Shown piece by piece: positions 59,999-64,000 of a stretch of DNA of 64,000 bases (positions within the stretch are counted from its first letter, which is position 1; every line of letters begins with the position of its first letter). A program made the position numbers and the translations under genes. The notes under the pieces were generated by a model. That model was not told the origin of the DNA. It worked only from the letters and a program-made list of their open reading frames with translations, and searched no databases. This DNA comes from CAZYTM01 sp964649725 (GTDB lineage Bacteria; Desulfobacterota; Desulfuromonadia; Geobacterales; Geobacteraceae), in NCBI GenBank assembly GCA_964649725.1, contig CAZYTM010000006.1:62001-126000 (forward strand). The letters run 5' to 3'.

Positions 59999-61825
59999 TC
60001 AGATACTAAAACCGAGGGTAAAGTAGAATGTTGCGCCTTTACCCTCTGCCGCTTCGACCCAGATTCGGCCGTTATGCCTTTCGATTATCCGGCGGGCTGT
60101 AGCCAGACCGATACCTGACCCTTCGAACTCGCTCTCTTTGTGCAGGCGACAGAATGGCTGAAACAGTTTATTTACATAATCCATGTTGAATCCGACCCCA
60201 TTATCTGTCACAAAATAGACCTTTTCCCCGGCAATGGTCTTCTGGCCGAAACCGACCGACGCATCAGCCCTCTTTGCACTGTACTTGATGGCGTTGCCGA
60301 GCAGGTTCCGCAGGCATATCCCCAGCATATCGAGGTCGCCACAGGCGGTTACATGCGGCTCGATGGAGAAATTCAGATTCTCTTGGCCAGAGTATTCGAT
60401 GATTTCGGCGACTATCTGCGTTGCCATAGCCGACAGATCCAGACTCTGCATATCCATAGTGGTACGGGAGAGCCGGTTCATGACAAGAAGTGCATCGATA
60501 ACCGTCCTGAGCCTTTTACTGGCAGCCACTATACGTCCGGCACAATGATTTATCGACTCATCAGTACCCGCTCCGGCGATCTCCAGCATCGTCGTTCCGA
60601 ACCCTTCAAGTCGGGCAATGGGCGCTCTGAATTCATGTGAAATGGCATAGCAGAACTCTTCCAGCTGTTTGTTGCTCCGCTCCAGTTCTGCCGTCCGTTC
60701 CAATACCCGGCTTTCCAGCTCACTGTTCAACTTTCTGATCTCCTCTTCCGCTCTGTTTCGCTCTGATATATCTCGCATCACCGATACTATCCCGACAGGG
60801 GCTCCGTCCCTAGCACGAAGCAGCGAGGCATTGGTCTCCACAGGCAGATCCGTGCCATCCTTCCTTAGTGATCGGTACTTTATGCAATAGAGGGAGTTAT
60901 GCTGTAAAATCGTCCCCAAGGCACCCATTGCAATCTGACGGTCCTCTGGATGGATAAAGTCGTACCCCGACTTTCCGATGATATCGTCCGGCGAGCAATA
61001 GCCAAGTATCTCTGCCTCTCGATAATTCGCAAAGATTATTATCCCATCCATGTCAAGAAGAGATATGCCGTCGAGGGATGTATTGATGACATCGCTGAAC
61101 AGTTTCTCCTTGTCCCGCAGAGAATTCTCCGCTACTTCGCGTTCTCTGATGCCATGTTCGATTCTTTCAAGCATTACGTTGAATGTCTTTACCAGCATAT
61201 CCAGTTCATCTTCGTCCCTGAATATGAGCGGCTTCGGCAGATCCTTCATAAGGTCTATCCTGCCGGCATCAAGCACTGCAATGTGGTCATATATGACAGA
61301 AAGACGGCGAGTTACGATTACCCGGAAGATATAGAGCATGAACAGAGCCACGAGGGCTATCTGCCCGACCTGAAACAAGAGTCTGACATAAGTCCTTTCA
61401 AATAACTCCTTGTAGATATCAGCGTAGCATACCTCTACCAGGAGAGTGCCGAGAGGTATGTTCCTGTTGTCAAAGGTGTAAAGAAGCGGGAATGACCGCG
61501 GCAATGTCCGGCCTGTCCCGGCTGAACCGGCAGAAGCAATGAGCTGGCCACGCGATTCTATTTTCACTGCAGTCACATGGGGGATATTGAGGAGAGAATT
61601 CAGCTGGATCTGCAGCAGTTGCCTGTCCATTAGCCAAAGGCTGGCGTTAATGGCGGGCAGGTTAGCCTTGCCAAGCTGTTCGAGATTGAGCTCTATCTTG
61701 TTTGTCGCCTCCCGGTAATTGATGATGTACAATCCAACGACAGAAACGGCAGTGAGCAGCAGGCTGAAAATCAGTACCGACATCGTCATTTTGTATGCAA
61801 TAGATTTGTAGGGGCTACTGAACAT
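59999..61825 (-). CDS. Membrane sensor histidine kinase with PAS domain
   Basis: 608 residues. First membrane helix 13-33, periplasmic domain about 34-150, second helix about 150-170, HAMP-like linker, PAS with PAC (about 245-370), HisKA with FCYAISHEFRAPIARLEGF (phospho-acceptor His) and HATPase (NAIKYSAKRADA N-box, DNGVGFN, GSGIGLATARRII). It starts three bases after the preceding binding-protein gene, so signals likely pass through it or its pathway. No response regulator is adjacent. Confidence 0.92.
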   Translation of the reverse strand: MFSSPYKSIAYKMTMSVLIFSLLLTAVSVVGLYIINYREATNKIELNLEQLGKANLPAINASLWLMDRQLLQIQLNSLLNIPHVTAVKIESRGQLIASAGSAGTGRTLPRSFPLLYTFDNRNIPLGTLLVEVCYADIYKELFERTYVRLLFQVGQIALVALFMLYIFRVIVTRRLSVIYDHIAVLDAGRIDLMKDLPKPLIFRDEDELDMLVKTFNVMLERIEHGIREREVAENSLRDKEKLFSDVINTSLDGISLLDMDGIIIFANYREAEILGYCSPDDIIGKSGYDFIHPEDRQIAMGALGTILQHNSLYCIKYRSLRKDGTDLPVETNASLLRARDGAPVGIVSVMRDISERNRAEEEIRKLNSELESRVLERTAELERSNKQLEEFCYAISHEFRAPIARLEGFGTTMLEIAGAGTDESINHCAGRIVAASKRLRTVIDALLVMNRLSRTTMDMQSLDLSAMATQIVAEIIEYSGQENLNFSIEPHVTACGDLDMLGICLRNLLGNAIKYSAKRADASVGFGQKTIAGEKVYFVTDNGVGFNMDYVNKLFQPFCRLHKESEFEGSGIGLATARRIIERHNGRIWVEAAEGKGATFYFTLGFSI

Positions 61826-61828
61826 CGA

Positions 61829-62566
61829 TTACTCCGTGAGAGAGTATGAACGCAGTGTCTCTGCGACTATTCTCTTGAAACTGCCGTCCCTCTTCATCTC
61901 CCTGAGGGTCTGCTCCAGTTTCGGCACCAGCCCGGCATGTCTTTTATGGAGATAGGGATACATCTTTCTTACTGCCAGGGGTGGCTTCAGCGCTTTAACA
62001 CCTTCAGCCTTCAACTGCTGCAGTACAACCTTCCCCTGCATCCGGTCATACACCACCAGATCCGTCTTGCCGCTCAGCAGGAGCGCAAAGAGGTGCTGTT
62101 CGTCCTTCACCTTGGTGAGTGACTTGACCCCCGCTATATTATTCTCCAGTATTTTCCAGCCGGTAATGATGCTGACATGGTATGGTTTCAGACTTTCCCA
62201 GCCGGTGGTCTTCATGGCAGCATTTTTGGAGAAGGCGACAAATTCGAAGGTTGTGATCTCCTCGGCGACCCGGATCAGGTTGGGGTAGATTTTTTCCATC
62301 CCCTCGACCCGGGCAAAATTGCCGTCGTCCAGACCATCATTGGCGTTCACCAGTGCCCGCTCCGAAGGTAGTCTGACGATCTTCAGCGGCATCCCCAGCC
62401 GTCTGAACGCTTCGATCATGATCCTGTCGCCGATCCCGGTGTGATCATCCGTGGAATTTGGCGGGTCATTGGCAGTATTGAGCACAATGGTCTGGGAGAG
62501 TACCGGTCGCGCAAAGGATAGCGCAAGGGTAAGAACCAATAGGTATAATATCCTGGCGTGCTGCAT
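61829..62566 (-). CDS. Periplasmic solute-binding protein (SBP_bac_3-like)
   Basis: 245 residues with signal peptide (LYLLVLTLALSFARPVLS). DRIMIEAFRRLGMPLKIVRLPSERALVNANDGLDDGNFARVEG and GKTDLVVYDRMQG fit the bacterial amino-acid-type binding fold. No permease or ATPase is nearby, and the gene is coupled to the kinase, so it is probably a sensor input. Ligand unknown. Confidence 0.88.
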   Translation of the reverse strand: MQHARILYLLVLTLALSFARPVLSQTIVLNTANDPPNSTDDHTGIGDRIMIEAFRRLGMPLKIVRLPSERALVNANDGLDDGNFARVEGMEKIYPNLIRVAEEITTFEFVAFSKNAAMKTTGWESLKPYHVSIITGWKILENNIAGVKSLTKVKDEQHLFALLLSGKTDLVVYDRMQGKVVLQQLKAEGVKALKPPLAVRKMYPYLHKRHAGLVPKLEQTLREMKRDGSFKRIVAETLRSYSLTE

Positions 62567-62896
62567 TTAGTCCCCCTTACAAAGTGACCGGAGCAGACTA
62601 GTCCGATCTGAACTGCCAGCCTGAGCTGTTATATAAAGAAGCCCCCCGTCACCTACAATTAAACGAATATAATTTTATCGCCCGCAGCTAAAAGGGCAAT
62701 CTATAAAAGGAAAATAAAACGCCGCTCCCCATCACAGGGGGCGGCGCGCTCTATTTTGCATGGCAGATATATTCCTGCAGATAATATCTTTACAGCTGCA
62801 GGTACGAGACAAAATATTTTCTATCGAATTAGCCAGCTATAGCCCGAGGTATTTTTACCCGCTCTTCCACCCCTTAATTGCCGCTCATACTGGTTG
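62567..62896. other. Gene-free intergenic stretch
   Basis: 330 bases between the binding-protein gene and the AcpH-like gene. It holds the terminator at 62709-62746; otherwise nothing was recognised. Confidence 0.6.
62709..62746 (-). terminator. Intrinsic terminator
   Basis: Minus-strand stem CGCCGCCCCC/GGGGAGCGGCG with TTTTATTTT after it, downstream of the AcpH-like gene. Confidence 0.7.
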
Positions 62897-63487
62897 CTAC
62901 GCCGGCAGATTCTCTCCCATATACCCGGCAACGAACCGCTGCGCTGCCGGGGTGAATTTTTCGAAATCTCCCTGCAGCGCCTGATAGTGCTGCGGCAGTT
63001 CCTGCCACCCCTCTGCCAGCGGGTTGGCTCTGCGTATCCGCCTGGACATCCGTCTGAGGGCCGCTTTAGTCCCCTCGACAGTCTGGTAGGACGGAAGCAG
63101 TTCATCGAAGATGACCGGGACAAAGCCTTGCAGCTCCGCGGGGATGACCGCCAGGTGCCTGTCGACAACGTTTCTTGCCCAGCGAAGATATTCGCGCAAA
63201 CTTACCTCTCCCCGGGCATCCCACCCTTTGGCCAGGAAGTGGTCGTAGAAGAGATCGACCAGTACCCCCCGATATAGACCGTAATGAGCAGGGAGGCGTA
63301 ATCTGCTGGCCTGGAAGTTCGGTTCGCGCTGGGCGAATGAATCTATCTTCCGGTGCAGCAGCAGCCCTTTGCGAATACCGGTCGGGTAGGCATCGCCCAG
63401 CAGACCTTTAACGAAATCACCCATGAAATTGCCGACCAGCAGCTCCTGGTCGGCTCCGGAGAGATAGAGATGGAAGAGAAAGTTCAT
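62897..63487 (-). CDS. Acyl-carrier-protein phosphodiesterase-like (AcpH/DUF479)
   Basis: 196 residues. MNFLFHLYLSG, LVGNFMGDFVKG, GLLLHRKIDSFA and GVLVDLFYDHFLAK are the metal-ligand stretches of the AcpH family, an HD-like hydrolase that removes phosphopantetheine from holo-ACP. Length normal. It follows the next gene by 21 bases. Confidence 0.9.
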   Translation of the reverse strand: MNFLFHLYLSGADQELLVGNFMGDFVKGLLGDAYPTGIRKGLLLHRKIDSFAQREPNFQASRLRLPAHYGLYRGVLVDLFYDHFLAKGWDARGEVSLREYLRWARNVVDRHLAVIPAELQGFVPVIFDELLPSYQTVEGTKAALRRMSRRIRRANPLAEGWQELPQHYQALQGDFEKFTPAAQRFVAGYMGENLPA

Positions 63488-63508
63488 GCGCTGGCTCTTT
63501 GTGCCGGG

Positions 63509-64000
63509 CTACTCCTGGCGGATGGAGGTATGGCGGAATTTTGCCGCAGGGATATCGATATTGATCTGGATATCGGTGAGTGAGATTATCGAAAGCATTG
63601 TCCGGCCAGCATAGTTTATCAGCCTGAAGGGGAAGAGGAGCTTCCCGACCGGACGGTAATCCTCATATTCGGTGGCGAGCTCGCTCGACCCGATACCCAT
63701 GTTGAAGTCTGCCGCCGCACGGAGGATCAACCCCTTTTCAGGGTCTACATATATTCGCACCGCGGGCCCGACCTTCGGCTCGACCAGCAGCAGGTCAACC
63801 TCTCGCCCCTTAAACTCCCTCTTCCCGGCATATGAAACGGCATAGCTGCTGTCGACAAAACCGGTCGGCAGGTCAAGGTAGGTATACTGGTAGTACATCG
63901 CCTGCAGCGGCGCCTGGCCGACCTCAACCAGGGTCGCCGGACTCCCCCGCCAGCCACGGTTACCGGCCAAGATCCGTAATTCCCCCCCCAACTCAGGCAT
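63509..64000 (-). CDS. Outer-membrane lipoprotein-sorting-like protein, C-terminal part (cut by window edge)
   Basis: 163 codons visible; the 5' end lies beyond 64000. The pattern YAVSYAGKREFKGREVDLLLVEPKVGPAVRIYVDPEKGLILRAAADF is the late-strand region of LolA-like or DUF4292-type proteins that bind acyl chains. The frame ends SIRQE. It probably forms an operon with the AcpH-like gene. Family call is tentative. Confidence 0.6.
   Translation of the reverse strand: MPELGGELRILAGNRGWRGSPATLVEVGQAPLQAMYYQYTYLDLPTGFVDSSYAVSYAGKREFKGREVDLLLVEPKVGPAVRIYVDPEKGLILRAAADFNMGIGSSELATEYEDYRPVGKLLFPFRLINYAGRTMLSIISLTDIQINIDIPAAKFRHTSIRQE

Overview
The window looks like a chromosomal segment of a Geobacter-type bacterium (Desulfuromonadota, the former Deltaproteobacteria). 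This rests on gene content: a CIRCE-controlled rpoH, a large single-chain NAD-glutamate dehydrogenase, an S6-S18-DUF2232-L9 operon, a DUF3015/DUF4105 pair, a UPF0182 membrane protein and many sensor or sigma-54 proteins. It is an inference from families, not a database match.

Layout. 1-10.4 kb (mostly minus strand): the end of an ABC-F ATPase gene, hisC, an outer-membrane lipoprotein, a large GH13 enzyme, DUF4105 and DUF3015 proteins, and the rpsF-rpsR-DUF2232-rplI operon. 10.5-14.3 kb: an accessory patch of small secreted proteins and decayed genes, including three copies of a 544-bp unit with near-identical 5' parts and divergent 3' tails. 14.5-23.6 kb: housekeeping genes (pth, rplY, prs, tRNA-Gln, ispE, a LemA-like lipoprotein, clpB, ilvE).

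23.7-36.3 kb is a defence island built on a type I restriction-modification system. hsdM is followed by a GIY-YIG gene wrapped in palindromic repeats, then hsdS, a receiver protein plus histidine-kinase-like ATPase, an unknown soluble protein with a membrane protein, a Phd/RelE toxin-antitoxin pair, a broken RhuM gene, a four-helix-bundle protein, hsdR and VapBC. Two extra truncated copies of the 5' end of hsdR separate the cargo blocks.

36.4-49.3 kb: rpoH behind a perfect CIRCE operator, a MoeB/ThiF protein, MntA/HepT, metX behind a SAM-I riboswitch, MqsRA, NAD-GDH, a metallo-beta-lactamase-fold hydrolase, a large conserved hypothetical, HicBA and two AT-rich orphan genes. 49.5-64 kb: a beta-helix surface protein, a TMTC-like membrane TPR protein, a GAF/sigma-54 activator, UPF0182 behind a convincing yybP-ykoY (Mn2+) riboswitch, a zinc-ribbon protein, a TauE-type exporter, a binding-protein/sensor-kinase operon, an AcpH-like protein and a truncated lipoprotein-sorting-type protein.

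The best candidates for undescribed biology are the GIY-YIG/palindrome element, the receiver/ATPase/unknown/membrane cargo with repeated hsdR starts, the triplicated 544-bp units, and the Mn2+ riboswitch placed in front of UPF0182. No rRNA, CRISPR array, transposase or prophage was seen.
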